Shown: positions 52,091 to 62,270, numbered from the stretch's first letter. The stretch is DNA of 64,000 nucleotides from Bog-473 sp963782415 (GCA_963782415.1 CAWAJT010000009.1:186001-250000); one strand, 5' to 3'. A program made the numbers and translations. Notes: a model not told the origin generated them from the letters alone.

Positions 52091-52966
52091 AGCGACACAT
52101 TCGACGAGATATGGCCAACGAGTCTTTCGCGAACATGCCGGGTTTGAGTAGGAAAGAGGCTGTGGACGTCCATCGGGCCATTCCGAGGTGCAAGGCGCCG
52201 GTCCCACCTTCCCGGCGTGCGGGTGCAGCCGAGTTGGAGCGTCTTTCGGACAGCAATGCGGGTGGTCGGGTTCGCGGTTGGGCGGGTCGTCTTGGAGCGC
52301 TCGGCAGCGTCTGTCCATTCGTGAGAACGGATCCGGTTCAATGTTCTCGTCGTCGAACGAACCGACGCATAGTGGCGCTGGAGTTTTGTCGCACTCTTTG
52401 GGTGGCGCTGCAATCCTCGGAGCGATAGAACGCCACGAAATCGTCATCGCCTAGTTCGCTACCGTCGTCGGAACACATTTCTCGCATTTGGCCGACTCTT
52501 CTTTGCGGGGTTCGACTGGCTTGGGCTGTCCTTGATCGTTGCCGGGATCGCCGGGACTACTGCGGGCTTGTCCGGCGGCGGTTGAGGGAGCATCGAAATG
52601 ACCACCGGTCTGATCGCTGCAGCCAGCTTGTTGCTGCCAGACGGTTGCGAAAGCACGAGCCGGCAGTCACGTCCCATAGCGGTGCCCTTGGTTCGAACAC
52701 TCGGGATACCAGGAACCAGTCAATATTCAGAGCCCCATTCGCACCTGGGGCGACCCAGTCCTTCACTCCGGTTGCGCGGAGTGCCATCGCTTGACCGCGC
52801 CCTGTGAGCAATATGCCCGATCTCGAGGAGACCGTCGCCAGCCCTGGCCATGCGGGCCTGGCGGCGAACCAGATCAGCCTTGTCCGCCATGTGTTCTCTT
52901 GGCGCATCGACGATGCGCTGGCCAGTGGTTCTTTAGCTCTGGCCCCAGAATGCCGATGCCTTCCAG
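52091..52966. other. Long gap, no supported gene
   Basis: About 880 bp. A short plus-strand frame near 52480-52590 (LAFGRLFFAGFDWLGLSLIV, AGIAGTTAGLSGGG) looks like the last membrane helix of a lost protein. No intact gene or RNA is apparent. Confidence 0.35.
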
Positions 52967-53971
52967 GTGGTCTCAGTTGTTGATCAGGTGGAAGCAGCAC
53001 ATGCGGAATGGATCCCCGCGCTCGTCGAACACTCACCGAATCTCGTTGTCGTGGTCGACGGAGTAGGCGCCGTAATTTTCGCAAACCCCACCGCCTTGGC
53101 GATGTTCGGGGTTTCGAGTGAGGGAGCCGTTGGAAGAAGCGCGTTTCGTTTCATTCATCCCGAAGACCTGGACCGCCTGACGGCACGCTTTGATGAGCTT
53201 CTCCATCAGCCCGGAACGTCCAGCACGGACAAAATTCGATTCGTGTCTCCAACCGGCGACACTCGAGTGCTAGAAATCGTCGCCACCAACCTCCTTGAGG
53301 ACCAGGCTATTTCCGGCATCATCATCAACGGCCATGACGTCACCGAGCGAGACCACTACCTGGGCAGTCTCGAAGCCACTCTCGACGCCGTCACCAGGTC
53401 GGCGTCAAACATGGTCGAACTTCGAGACCCCTATACCGCCGGACACCAGCGACAGGTAGCGCAAATTGCCGTCGCCGTTGCTCGCGACCTTGCCCTGCCA
53501 GACAAAGAGGTCGAGGGGATCGAAGTTGCAGCGACCCTCCACGACATCGGGAAGATCGCCATCCCTGCCGAAATACTTGGTCGTCCCGGACGACTCACTC
53601 CAGCCGAGTTCGAGATCGTTATGACACACTGCCAGGCAGGGTACGACATCATGGCGGAAGTTCCGTTTCCCCAGCCAGTCGCTGAGATGATCCTCCAACA
53701 CCATGAGCGTCTCGATGGCAGCGGCTATCCGCGGGGCCTGAAGGGAAGCGACATCCTCATGGGGTCGCGAATCGTATCCATCGCCGATGTCCTCTCGGCG
53801 ATGGCATCGCATCGTCCCTACCGGCCTGCGCTCGGGAAATCGGCTGCGCTCAATGAACTGAGGGCCAATCGGGGGCGACTCTATGACATGGACGCCGTCG
53901 ATTCGGTCATGCGAGTCGTGGACCGTCAGGACTTCCAATTCGGTGGTCAGGTGGCCCCCACAGCTGGGTAA
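52967..53971 (+). CDS. PAS-domain HD-GYP phosphodiesterase
   Basis: A 334-residue cytosolic protein. A PAS sensor (about 15-125: LVEHSPNLVVVVDGVGAVIF, FRFIHPEDLDRL, GHDVTERDHY) precedes an HD-GYP domain (about 140-330): HD in ATLHDIGKIAIPAEIL, HCQAGYDIM, and HHERLDGSGYPRGLKG with the GYP triad. HD-GYP proteins hydrolyse cyclic di-GMP to GMP/pGpG. GTG start at 52967; the end is just after the domain. Confidence 0.93.
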   Translation: MVSVVDQVEAAHAEWIPALVEHSPNLVVVVDGVGAVIFANPTALAMFGVSSEGAVGRSAFRFIHPEDLDRLTARFDELLHQPGTSSTDKIRFVSPTGDTRVLEIVATNLLEDQAISGIIINGHDVTERDHYLGSLEATLDAVTRSASNMVELRDPYTAGHQRQVAQIAVAVARDLALPDKEVEGIEVAATLHDIGKIAIPAEILGRPGRLTPAEFEIVMTHCQAGYDIMAEVPFPQPVAEMILQHHERLDGSGYPRGLKGSDILMGSRIVSIADVLSAMASHRPYRPALGKSAALNELRANRGRLYDMDAVDSVMRVVDRQDFQFGGQVAPTAG

Positions 53972-54245
53972 CCTCGGACTTCGGCGACTCGGCAATGTCG
54001 AAGAGCAACCCGACGCAATGAATCGTTCTCGAGGCCAAAGCTGATGGTCTCAAAGAATCATCCGGGTGGCTCGCCGTAGCGCATGTCCCCAGAGTTCCCC
54101 CCAGGCCTGCCGCAGGGCGCACTCATCCGGCGTCCTCGGGTAGCCAACACCCCCGTGAGTTGCGGATCGCTGGTAGCCGGGAGAGCGAGCCATCCCACGG
54201 CTCCGATTGGGCAGCCTCCCCTCCCTTCCTGCATGATTCCCAGCT

Positions 54246-55442
54246 ATGGGCCGCTGCCTGATCGCCCTCGCCCTCACGGCCGTCCTCGCTGCCGGATGCT
54301 CGGCTAACCAAGTGGCAACGACCCGCAGGTCAACAACCACGACGACCACTCAATCACCAGCAGGCCCTCACTTCTCCACGCCCCTGAGCAGTCCCAGCCT
54401 CCAACCTGGCTCGGATCCAAGCGTCCTGCCTTCCCCGGTGCTGATCGCCGACCGAAACAATGACCGGCTTCTCGTTGTGAACCAGCAGGGGGAGATCGTG
54501 TGGGAGTTCCCTCGACCCGGCGACCTAGCTCCGGGGCAGACCTTCCTCGTCCCCGACGACGCCTTCTTCACTCCCGACGGGCGGGAGATCGTCGTGACGC
54601 AGGAGGACGACTCCGTCATCAGCATCATCGACCTGGCCACTCGTCAGATTGTCTACCGCTATGGCACACCTGGCCAGCCTGGAAGTGGACCGAATCAGGT
54701 CCACAACCCCGACGATGCCATGGCGCTCCCAGACGGCTATCTGATCACTGCCGACATCAAGAATTGCCGGGTACTCCTCATCGCTCCCGGCGCCCACACC
54801 CCAGCTCAGGTCTTCGGGACGACGACCAACAGCTGTCAGCACGATCCACCCACCCGCTGGGGAAGCCCGAACGGAGCGTTCCCGATGTCGAATGGTCACT
54901 ATGTCGTCACCGAGATCAACGGGGACTGGGTTGACGAACTCGGCCTCAATGGCGTCATCTACCGGTCCGCTCACCCTCCGGGCGTCAACTACCCCTCGGA
55001 TACCAACGAGCTGAGCACAGGCGTACTCCTCACTGTCGACTACTCCGATCCGGGCACGCTGGAGACTTTTAACTGGTCGGGCAACCTGCTTTGGCGCTAT
55101 CACCCTCTACCAGGTGACCCGCCGTTGAACCACCCGTCACTCGCCTTTGCCCTTCCCAACAGTGACTTCCTCATGAACGACGATTACAACAATCGGGTCG
55201 TGGTCATCGACCCCAGGTCCGACAGGATCGTCTGGCAATACGGGCACACGGGTGAGCCAGGTACAGCGGCGGGATTCCTGAACAGGCCAGACGGCGTCGA
55301 TCTTGTCCCGCCGTACTCGTTCGACATCATCTCGGATAAGGCCATGGGCCAGCCAACGATCACGACACATCGTGACCCCTGGCGTTTTCGGGTGAGCGGG
55401 GACCACTCGGGAATTTCTGACGCTGGAGGATCTTCGCCATGA
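54246..55442 (+). CDS. Beta-propeller (NHL/PQQ-like) lipoprotein
   Basis: A 398-residue lipoprotein: signal CLIALALTAVLAAGC, acylated Cys 18, then a Thr/Ser-rich linker. The mature part is a repeated beta-propeller: ADRNNDRLLVVNQQGEIVWE, DDSVISIIDLATRQIVYRYG, IKNCRVLLIAPG, NWSGNLLWRYHPLPG, DDYNNRVVVIDPRSDRIVWQ. This resembles arylsulfotransferase-type or NHL propellers. It could bind a ligand or scaffold at the surface; function unknown. Confidence 0.82.
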   Translation: MGRCLIALALTAVLAAGCSANQVATTRRSTTTTTTQSPAGPHFSTPLSSPSLQPGSDPSVLPSPVLIADRNNDRLLVVNQQGEIVWEFPRPGDLAPGQTFLVPDDAFFTPDGREIVVTQEDDSVISIIDLATRQIVYRYGTPGQPGSGPNQVHNPDDAMALPDGYLITADIKNCRVLLIAPGAHTPAQVFGTTTNSCQHDPPTRWGSPNGAFPMSNGHYVVTEINGDWVDELGLNGVIYRSAHPPGVNYPSDTNELSTGVLLTVDYSDPGTLETFNWSGNLLWRYHPLPGDPPLNHPSLAFALPNSDFLMNDDYNNRVVVIDPRSDRIVWQYGHTGEPGTAAGFLNRPDGVDLVPPYSFDIISDKAMGQPTITTHRDPWRFRVSGDHSGISDAGGSSP

Positions 55443-55535
55443 TCGCCCGCCTCATGGTCCAGCACGGTGTGACCTGCCCGGCGATCGGGATAAGGCCTGC
55501 GAAGCCGTCTGACGGATTGAGGTCATGATGGAGTC

Positions 55536-55934
55536 ATGAGTCCAAGCCATCGGATTCTGACCGCATTTGGTTCACTTACTCTCGTGATGATCGCTTACCT
55601 GCTGTCGCCAGGAGAGCGTGCATCGCCAGCGGCCACTCCGTCGCACTATCTTCCGGCGAAGGTCCTTTCCGTGAAGCCCGGCCTCGCTCCGTACAATCCC
55701 GCCTTCGCTTCTGCTGGCCTCCCTGTCGAGTACGTGAAGTTCGCGATCAAGGCGAGACCTTCGCAGCCGTTTACGTGCACCATCGTCATTCGCCACCGGG
55801 GAAGGGTCCTCGGGAGAACTCGCCTCAATGCCAACCCAGCCGAAGGGCAAAAGGTGTGGACCATTCAGGTCGATGTGAATAGTCGGACATTTTCCGGTCG
55901 GCCGACCAATTCCCGTGTCATGTGTAGGAGCTAG
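55536..55934 (+). CDS. Small exported hypothetical protein
   Basis: A 132-residue protein with an N-terminal membrane/signal segment (ILTAFGSLTLVMIAYLLS), then a small beta-rich domain (EYVKFAIKARPSQPFTCTIV, RHRGRVLGRTRLNANPAEGQ) and a Cys near the end (VMCRS) that may bond with the earlier one. It resembles an Ig-like strand set. Function unknown. Confidence 0.65.
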   Translation: MSPSHRILTAFGSLTLVMIAYLLSPGERASPAATPSHYLPAKVLSVKPGLAPYNPAFASAGLPVEYVKFAIKARPSQPFTCTIVIRHRGRVLGRTRLNANPAEGQKVWTIQVDVNSRTFSGRPTNSRVMCRS

Positions 55935-56052
55935 CAAGACTGCGGTACTAACGCCCGGCCATCGGCGAACCTAGGCACCCTTCCCAGGACACCATTGGGC
56001 AAAGCGGTCCTCTGAACGTAATAGTCGGGGTGATGCCGGCCACTACTGAGTT

Positions 56053-56691
56053 GTGAAGGGTGATGGGCTTCGTGTGGAGGCAGAGCTGAGGCTGGAGCGC
56101 CTCGTCCATCAGAACTTTGGGCGGGTGGCGGCTTACCTCCTTGCTCGAACTGACGCCGAGGCAGCCGGAGAGGCCCTTGCCAGGACCTTGGAGATCGCAT
56201 GGCGGCGCCTCGACGATGTCCCCTCAGATCCCTTGCCTTGGTTGCTCGGAGTTGCCAGAAGGGTGCTGGCCGATGAGTGGCGGACCCGGAGGCGTCACCA
56301 AGCACTCATTGTTCGACTCAGTGAAGCCGAGGCCACACGCCGAGGTCCTGGCGAGGGTGTCCTCTCCGACACTGCCGACACTGCCGACGCTGCCGACACT
56401 GCGACGCAGCGACTGGTTGCAATCGACGCACTCGCCACCCTGACCGAAGCCGACCGGGAAGCACTCCTGTTGGTTGCGTGGGATGGCTTGACGACTCGGC
56501 AAGCTGCATCGGCTCTTGGATGCACCCGAGGTGCATTCGCATTGCGCCTTTTTCGAGCGAGATCCCGCCTGAAGGAACACCTTGATCTATCGCCACCGAG
56601 TGAGGCCGGCTCTCCGGCCGCCCAAGCCGCAGATTCTGGAACCGCGTCACGCAACTCAACCGCAAAAGGAGTACAGGGGGACCCACCATGA
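56053..56691 (+). CDS. ECF-like RNA polymerase sigma factor
   Basis: A 212-residue protein, GTG start. Region 2: FGRVAAYLLARTDAEAAGEA, WLLGVARRVLADEWRTRRRH. Region 4: LTEADREALLLVAWDGLTTR, QAASALGCTRGAFALRLFRA. The linker holds a 9-bp tandem repeat (GACACTGCC units at 56368-56402) encoding DTADTADAADTA. Overlaps the next gene by 4 bp (ATGA), which is where an anti-sigma factor is usually found. Confidence 0.9.
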   Translation: MKGDGLRVEAELRLERLVHQNFGRVAAYLLARTDAEAAGEALARTLEIAWRRLDDVPSDPLPWLLGVARRVLADEWRTRRRHQALIVRLSEAEATRRGPGEGVLSDTADTADAADTATQRLVAIDALATLTEADREALLLVAWDGLTTRQAASALGCTRGAFALRLFRARSRLKEHLDLSPPSEAGSPAAQAADSGTASRNSTAKGVQGDPP

Positions 56692-58074
56692 GTAGACCTA
56701 CGAACGAACAGGTTATGACTTCACTCTCGGCTCTGCGACCTGATGAGGCGCACCATCCCGAAGAAATCCTTGGCGCCGACTACCTCGAGCAGCTCGTGCG
56801 GTTGGCAAGTCACATGTCAACTGCCGAAGTTGTGCGGGAACCCGAGATCCACGATGGCGATATGGATAGGCGGCGATGGCTTGCGATGGCGGGTGTTGTC
56901 GCCGTGGTGGCCGCTCTCATCGTTGCAGGCATTGGATTGTGGACCGGCGCCAACACGACGAATTCGCATGCGATTCAACTCACTCCTTGGAGAACCGTGG
57001 ATGCGACCTTCCCGAGCCCATTTGTGAGGGAGGCCGCGAACTCGCCCAACAGGTCGGAGACCATGACCTGTCCGACGACATCTACGTGCTATCTCGTGGC
57101 AAGTGAGAAGGGTGGCATCACCGGGTACAAGTCGAATGATGGCGGTCTCAACTGGACGAGTCTGGTCATTCCTGACGTAAGCCTCGCAACCCCATTCACT
57201 TGTCCAAACTCTGAGAGGTGTTTCGCTGGAGGGATTCTCCTGAGCGGCGAGGGAGTACACAGCGTTCTGCTGATGACGGCAGATGGTGGGGCAACGTGGC
57301 AGACCAAGTCCTTCGTACCTGCATCGGCGTTCGACTCGGTCAATTGCCCCTCTGCCACGACCTGTGTGGCCACGGCCGGCGGTCTGAACTACGGACCGAA
57401 CACCGTTCCTCAAGAGGCCGTGTATTGGAGCGTCGATGCCGGGAACACGTGGCGATACGCGATTTCCCTTCCCGCGGCTGGTCCTCTCCTTGAGCTGCCC
57501 CACGATCACGACGTGCATCGGCCTCACGTACGTGCAACCAGCACACACACCGACGATCGAGTCGTTCCGTACCTCCGACGGCGGCTACACCTGGAAATCG
57601 GGAACGGTCGAGGTCGAAGGCGTGGCCTTTAGCGCTCCGTCATGTGCCGATGCGAGCCACTGTGTCGCCATAGCCCAGACCACCCCGAAGCCCGATCCGT
57701 CAGTTCCAGGCACTCTCGTGGCCCTCTCTTCAGTCGATGGGGGGCAGAGCTGGCACTCTCACGAGCTCCCGGTGAGCATCTCCACCGATGCCCTCGGAGC
57801 CAGCCCGAGCTGTCCCACGGACAATGAGTGTTGGGCGCCCATCCTGCTCCACCAGGAACAGGGCAGGCCGCAGCCGGTGATCGCTGCCACGACTGATGGA
57901 GGACAGACGTGGCAAAAGGTCCCCATCAATGACTCGTGTATACCCTCGGGGTGCATCAGTCACATCCAGACGCTTCAATGCCCCAATGCATCCTTCTGTC
58001 TAGCGCTGGGTGACCTCAGCGACTTTCACCTTCCGCCCGTACTGATGACTAACCATCCGACCCAATCTCAATAA
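56688..58074 (+). pseudogene. Membrane-anchored Asp-box (BNR) repeat protein, frameshifted
   Basis: N-terminal cytosolic segment (~65 residues), a membrane helix (LAMAGVVAVVAALIVAGIGL), then an exported Asp-box beta-propeller with repeats SNDGGLNW, TADGGATW, SVDAGNTW, TSDGGYTW, SVDGGQSW and TTDGGQTW. Frame 1 stops making sense at ISLPAAGPLL near 57490; frame 2 carries on as LSCPTITTCIGLTYVQPAHT to 58074. One base is missing. Coupled to the sigma factor, the cytosolic part could be an unusual anti-sigma domain; I see no zinc HxxxCxxC motif in it. Confidence 0.8.
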
Positions 58075-58178
58075 CCGCGGTCCTGACTTCACGTCACGTC
58101 GTCCCACTCCAGCGAACGGGCATGCACAGAACATGCACCTGTCGCGAGTTCTGCGTCACAATGGGTAAGGGTCCATCA

Positions 58179-58532
58179 ATGTCGATTGATCACGTCCTTG
58201 CTGTGATGCCCGTCGCCGATCTGACCGTATCCGCTGACTGGTATGAGTCCCTCTTCAATACAGAACCACGAATCGACCGATGCCACACCTTGCCGAATGG
58301 AGGCTTGCCGATACCAGGTGGGTGCAGGTCTTCGTCGATGGCGACCGTGCCGGTACATCGTTCGTCAACCTCGCGGTTTTCAACCTCGATGAGTACATCA
58401 AGGGGCTTTGAGTCCGCGGGTTTGCCCAGGCGAGATTCAGGACGCAACTAAGGGCGTGTGCCTTTCGACCATCGAAGTCCCCGACGCCAACACACACTCA
58501 ACTTCATCGGCGGGTTTCGGGTCGCGTACTGA
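58179..58532 (+). pseudogene. Glyoxalase/VOC-fold protein, frameshifted
   Basis: From ATG 58179: MSIDHVLAVMPVADLTVSAD then WYESLF, the first VOC strand and helix. Other frames supply WVQVFVDGDRAGTSFVNLAV, FNLDEYIKGL and the end LNFIGGFRVAY at 58532. Two or more shifts. Single-domain VOC protein of unknown substrate. Confidence 0.7.
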
Positions 58533-58625
58533 CATTTTGACTTTGTGACCATGTCGCGACGAAGGGGGACGCTCGGAACTTTGCCTGGGTTGCCAGCCGT
58601 CCAGGTCTGTGCGAACAATTGCGTT

Positions 58626-59054
58626 GTGCCTCGAAATGCCGAATGTGCGTGTGGCCAATTGCAGGTCACGGTTCAGAACGAACCGGTCGCCGTGGTGACC
58701 TGCCATTGCGACTTCTGCCAGAAGCGGACCGGGAGTGTGTTCCAAGTCAGTGCGGTGTTCCCCGATACTCACGGCATCACGATCACAGGCGACGCGAAGA
58801 TCTACAACGGGTTCGAGATCAAGGGCGTGGGAACGACCAACGGTGACGAGATCAGTTATCACTTTTGTCCAACCTGCGGATCAACGGTGTTCTGGACCTT
58901 CAAGGGTCGTCCCATCCTGGCAATCGCCGTGGGCAATTTCGCTGATCCTGACTTTCCGGCGCCTTCGGCGGAGCTACATTCGCCTTATCGGCACCATTGG
59001 CTGCAACCAGTTGAAGGAGCCGAGCAATTCGAGGGCTTTCGTACCAAGAAATAG
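58626..59054 (+). CDS. GFA/CENP-V-type zinc protein
   Basis: About 142 residues from GTG 58626; a longer in-frame start at 58545 is possible. The GFA zinc-binding pattern is complete: AECACGQLQV, VTCHCDFCQKRTGSVFQVSA, and HFCPTCGSTVFWTF. The family is named for glutathione-dependent formaldehyde activation, though most members have no proven activity. Confidence 0.88.
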   Translation: MPRNAECACGQLQVTVQNEPVAVVTCHCDFCQKRTGSVFQVSAVFPDTHGITITGDAKIYNGFEIKGVGTTNGDEISYHFCPTCGSTVFWTFKGRPILAIAVGNFADPDFPAPSAELHSPYRHHWLQPVEGAEQFEGFRTKK

Positions 59055-59231
59055 CTGCTCCGCCCTCTGACGGAGTTTTCGAGACCGTCCAGCAAGGTGC
59101 CGAATCCACGCCTCCCTCCCGGCAGCGAGGCAGCGTTCTGGGTAACTTTTGGCCGTGGCGATATTGAGTACGTGACCAAATCCATCGATGCGTCTACCGT
59201 GTCGCGGAACCGAACAAGCAAGGAGTGGTTG

Positions 59232-60962
59232 ATGGGACGCGCACATCGTCGGATTCGTAGCCTTGAGATAGTCTGTCTCGCCATCGTTCCGCTCGTTGCC
59301 CTCGCCGGCATGGTCGCGGCCGGCGGTGCCTCGGCAGCGACCAGCCGAGCGCGCGTCCTCTACGTCGGAGCATTCGGAGGCATCGCCACGCCGAAGTCGT
59401 CGACCTTCAAGACCATCCAAGCCGCGGTGGATGCCGCCAAACCCTCTGACTGGATCCTGATTGCCCCAGGCGACTACCACGAAACAGGGGACATGGGGGC
59501 CGACGCGCCGAGTGCCTCGGACGTCTCCGACGGTTGGTACGGCGGAGTCGACATCAGCACACCGCGGGTCCATCTACGAGGCATGAACCGCAACACGGTG
59601 ATTGTCGACGGCACCCTGTCCAAGGCATCGACACCGTGCAGTTCGGCTGCCTCCAATCAGAACACGCTAGGCGGGAAGGGGCGCAACGGGATCCTGATCT
59701 GGAAGGCCAATGGGGTTAGCGTCGAGAACCTAACGGTTTGCAACTTCCTGGCCGGAAGTGGTGATGCCGGCAACGAGGTCTGGTGGAACGGCGGCTCGGG
59801 CTCGTCCAAGATCGGCCTCAAGGGGTATGTAGGGAACTACCTGACGGCGACGTCCACGTACTTCAAAGGCAGCGATCCAAAGAATCCAAGTGTGTGCGCC
59901 ACATGCGCCCTCTACGGGATTTTCGCTTCTGAATCCACGGGCCCCGCCTCCTTGAGCAACCTCTATGCAAACAATTTCTCTGACTCAGGGTTGTACGTGG
60001 GCGCCTGCCAGCGGATCTGCAACGTGACCATCGACCACGCCTGGATGGAGGACAACGCGCTCGGATATTCGGGAACGAATTCTGGTGGTCGAGTCATCAT
60101 TGAAAACTCGAAATTCGACAACAACAAGGACGGCTTCGACACCAATACCGCTCTCACTGGTGACCCCCCACCGCCCCAGGACGGGCGTTGTACCGGCGCG
60201 GGCTCAAGGACCCGGTGCTGGGTGTTCACTCACAACACGTTGGAGAAGAACAACAATCCGAACGTCCCGATCTCAGGCACGGCCGGGCTTGGCCCGACCG
60301 GAACCGGGATGACGATCTCTGGCGGGCGCTTTGACACGATCACCAACAACACCTTTATCGACAACGGTGCCTGGGGGATGGCCTTCGTCCCGTATCCCGA
60401 AGGAAACCGCAGTTCGGACGGCCGGACGTGCCGGGGAACCGGAGGAATCGTCGCCACATCCCTCAAGATCTCCGGCTTGCGCTGCCTCTACGACCCCTGG
60501 GGAGGCATGTTGTCCAACAACACGTTCTCGGGGAATGGGTTCTTCGGCAATCCCGGCAACGCCGACTATGCAAACCTCATCGTCGGAGGCGGTCGGCCGG
60601 TGAACTGCTTCTCGGGCAACGTCGAGTACGACGCCTCGCTGTCCCACATGCTCGGGCCGGCCACCAGTGGCAACGCCAAGGACGGGCATAGCGGGCAGAC
60701 CCCGGCTCGCTGCGGGACCCTGACTCCCCGTGTCGGCATCTTCGGCACGAACACCGACGTGAACCTGGCCGTCCAGTTGGAATGCGACGCCGGACTGTTG
60801 AGCGGCTCTGCCTGCTCCTCGGCTCACTACCCACAGGCCACCGCCGTCGTCATGCAGCCTCTGCCGACGCTGTCATCCATGGCCAATCCGTGTGCCGGCG
60901 TGCCTGCGAACCTGTGGTGTCCGCACGGGACCCCAGCGGTTCATACAACTGGGACCGCATGA
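59232..60962 (+). CDS. Secreted parallel beta-helix protein
   Basis: About 576 residues from ATG 59232 (AAGGAG upstream). Signal peptide: LEIVCLAIVPLVALAGMVAA then GGASAA. The mature part begins with a DUF1565/pectate-lyase-like rung (STFKTIQAAVDAAKPSDWIL) and repeats of right-handed beta-helix type: NGILIWKANGVSVENLTVCN, RVIIENSKFDNNKDGFDTNT, TNNTFIDNGAWGMAFV, LSNNTFSGNGFFGNPGNADY. Many Cys suggest disulfides. Carbohydrate binding or cleavage likely; no catalytic residues assigned. Confidence 0.85.
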   Translation: MGRAHRRIRSLEIVCLAIVPLVALAGMVAAGGASAATSRARVLYVGAFGGIATPKSSTFKTIQAAVDAAKPSDWILIAPGDYHETGDMGADAPSASDVSDGWYGGVDISTPRVHLRGMNRNTVIVDGTLSKASTPCSSAASNQNTLGGKGRNGILIWKANGVSVENLTVCNFLAGSGDAGNEVWWNGGSGSSKIGLKGYVGNYLTATSTYFKGSDPKNPSVCATCALYGIFASESTGPASLSNLYANNFSDSGLYVGACQRICNVTIDHAWMEDNALGYSGTNSGGRVIIENSKFDNNKDGFDTNTALTGDPPPPQDGRCTGAGSRTRCWVFTHNTLEKNNNPNVPISGTAGLGPTGTGMTISGGRFDTITNNTFIDNGAWGMAFVPYPEGNRSSDGRTCRGTGGIVATSLKISGLRCLYDPWGGMLSNNTFSGNGFFGNPGNADYANLIVGGGRPVNCFSGNVEYDASLSHMLGPATSGNAKDGHSGQTPARCGTLTPRVGIFGTNTDVNLAVQLECDAGLLSGSACSSAHYPQATAVVMQPLPTLSSMANPCAGVPANLWCPHGTPAVHTTGTA

Positions 60963-61358
60963 TGGCGCCGGCTCAATCCCAGTTGTGTCCACGGTGGGAC
61001 CCACGACAACCACATTTCGCACTCCAAGAGACGGGTCCGAAATGACCTACCTCAGCAGGACACGAATAGAACACGCGAAATAGGGCCGGCGGAACTGCAC
61101 GGTGTAGGAGTACACGACCTCGACATCTCGACGCGCATCTTGCACGTGAGCCAGTCATTCTCCCGTTGCACGGCTTTGACGCCGATAGCCGAGTCGACTT
61201 CAAAGGGGCGCTGCGGACGATTCTGTCGTCCGAATGACAGCGAGTTTCGGGATGTCTGACGGGTCACTTGAGAAATTGCCCCGACACCACGATCTGTCAG
61301 AAATGGCATTGAGGTTGGAGAAACGTGCGGCGACGTCCGGTGAGCTGCGTGACGTCGG
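60963..61358. other. Intergenic stretch, no gene seen
   Basis: CAGGACACGAATAGAACACG at 61062-61081 resembles the ACACGAATAGGACACG found in the right-end block of copy A, but no ssrA core accompanies it. A short direct repeat of AGCTGCGTGACGTC lies near 61342-61372. Confidence 0.35.
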
Positions 61359-62114
61359 TCAGCTGCGTGACGTCTTTCCGCAAAGGACATAGGGCCGCAC
61401 GGTCATTTGCTGCCCGGAGCTGAGTGGGGCAATCACCGATCCCACGGCGCGCCATCCGTTGGCGGTTGTGGGATACGACGACCGCAACGCAACACTCTTG
61501 CTGGAAAGACCCGGCGCCGAGACCTGTGCACCACCTCCGAGTGCAAATTCGCCTTGGGGGCAGGTCGCGGTCGCGGTGACGGTCGTGCCGACCGGCGGAT
61601 CGATCTGCGAGAGCACCTGGGTTCCGGACATCGTTGTGCTCGCGACGACAGTGCCGCTCGCTCCGGTTGCTCCGGTTGCTCCGGTTGCTCCGGTTGCTCC
61701 GGTTGCACCAGCCGGACCCCGAGCACCGGTCGCACCCGTGGCGCCGGCCGGACCCCGTGGACCCGTCGGGCCCGTTGCCCCCTTCGCACCGGCCGGACCT
61801 GTTGCCCCCGTCGGACCCTGGGGGCCGACGACACCTTGGACTCCCTGCGCGCCGATCGGCCCTTGGACACCGGTCGGACCCTGGGGGCCGGCGACAGCAT
61901 CAGGCGACGATACGTACGACAGGACACCCATGCCGAGAGCGGCCGCGGCCAGCGCAACTGCGATTGCTACCCCACCGAGGATGAGCCAGTCCAGCCGTGA
62001 CTGCTTGCCTGCCGCCGGGCGTTCGTCGGTCGGGGGGCCGATCGCGCGAATCTGCTGCGTATCTCCCAGATCCCCGAGTACCGGCTGCTGATCTTCGGCG
62101 TGTGCCACCTTCAT
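61359..62114 (-). CDS. Membrane-anchored collagen-like protein
   Basis: About 251 residues from ATG 62114, with GGGAGGGAGC upstream. A cytosolic N-terminus (~45 residues), one membrane helix (WLILGGVAIAVALAAAALGM) and then ~28 Gly-X-Y triplets (GPQGPTGVQGPIGAQG to GATGATGATGATGASG), followed by a C-terminal domain (TATATCPQGEFALGGGAQVS, VLCGKTSRS) that could set trimerisation. The triplet DNA includes five perfect 9-bp units at 61660-61704. Surface-exposed; role unknown. Confidence 0.88.
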   Translation of the reverse strand: MKVAHAEDQQPVLGDLGDTQQIRAIGPPTDERPAAGKQSRLDWLILGGVAIAVALAAAALGMGVLSYVSSPDAVAGPQGPTGVQGPIGAQGVQGVVGPQGPTGATGPAGAKGATGPTGPRGPAGATGATGARGPAGATGATGATGATGATGASGTVVASTTMSGTQVLSQIDPPVGTTVTATATCPQGEFALGGGAQVSAPGLSSKSVALRSSYPTTANGWRAVGSVIAPLSSGQQMTVRPYVLCGKTSRS

Positions 62115-62270
62115 GGCGCTCCCTCCCGTCCTTGCTGCCCTGTGAGCATTTCCGACCCCACCTGTCGTGGCCGACGCCAACCGCTGAATCCCTGGGCCCA
62201 CGCAGATCGTCGATCTCCTGCACCTACCCACGTCCCTAAGGCGACCATAAGAATCTGAGGAAATCTCCAT

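Noticed and set aside
61055..61085. ACACGAATAGAACACG resembling part of the right-end block of copy A
   Set aside because: No ssrA core, GTTGACGTG box or inverted repeat nearby; too little to call an element end.
61407..62091. Long plus-strand frames opposite the collagen-like gene
   Set aside because: Pro/Ala/Val repeats here are just the complement of Gly-X-Y triplets; no start site or family match.
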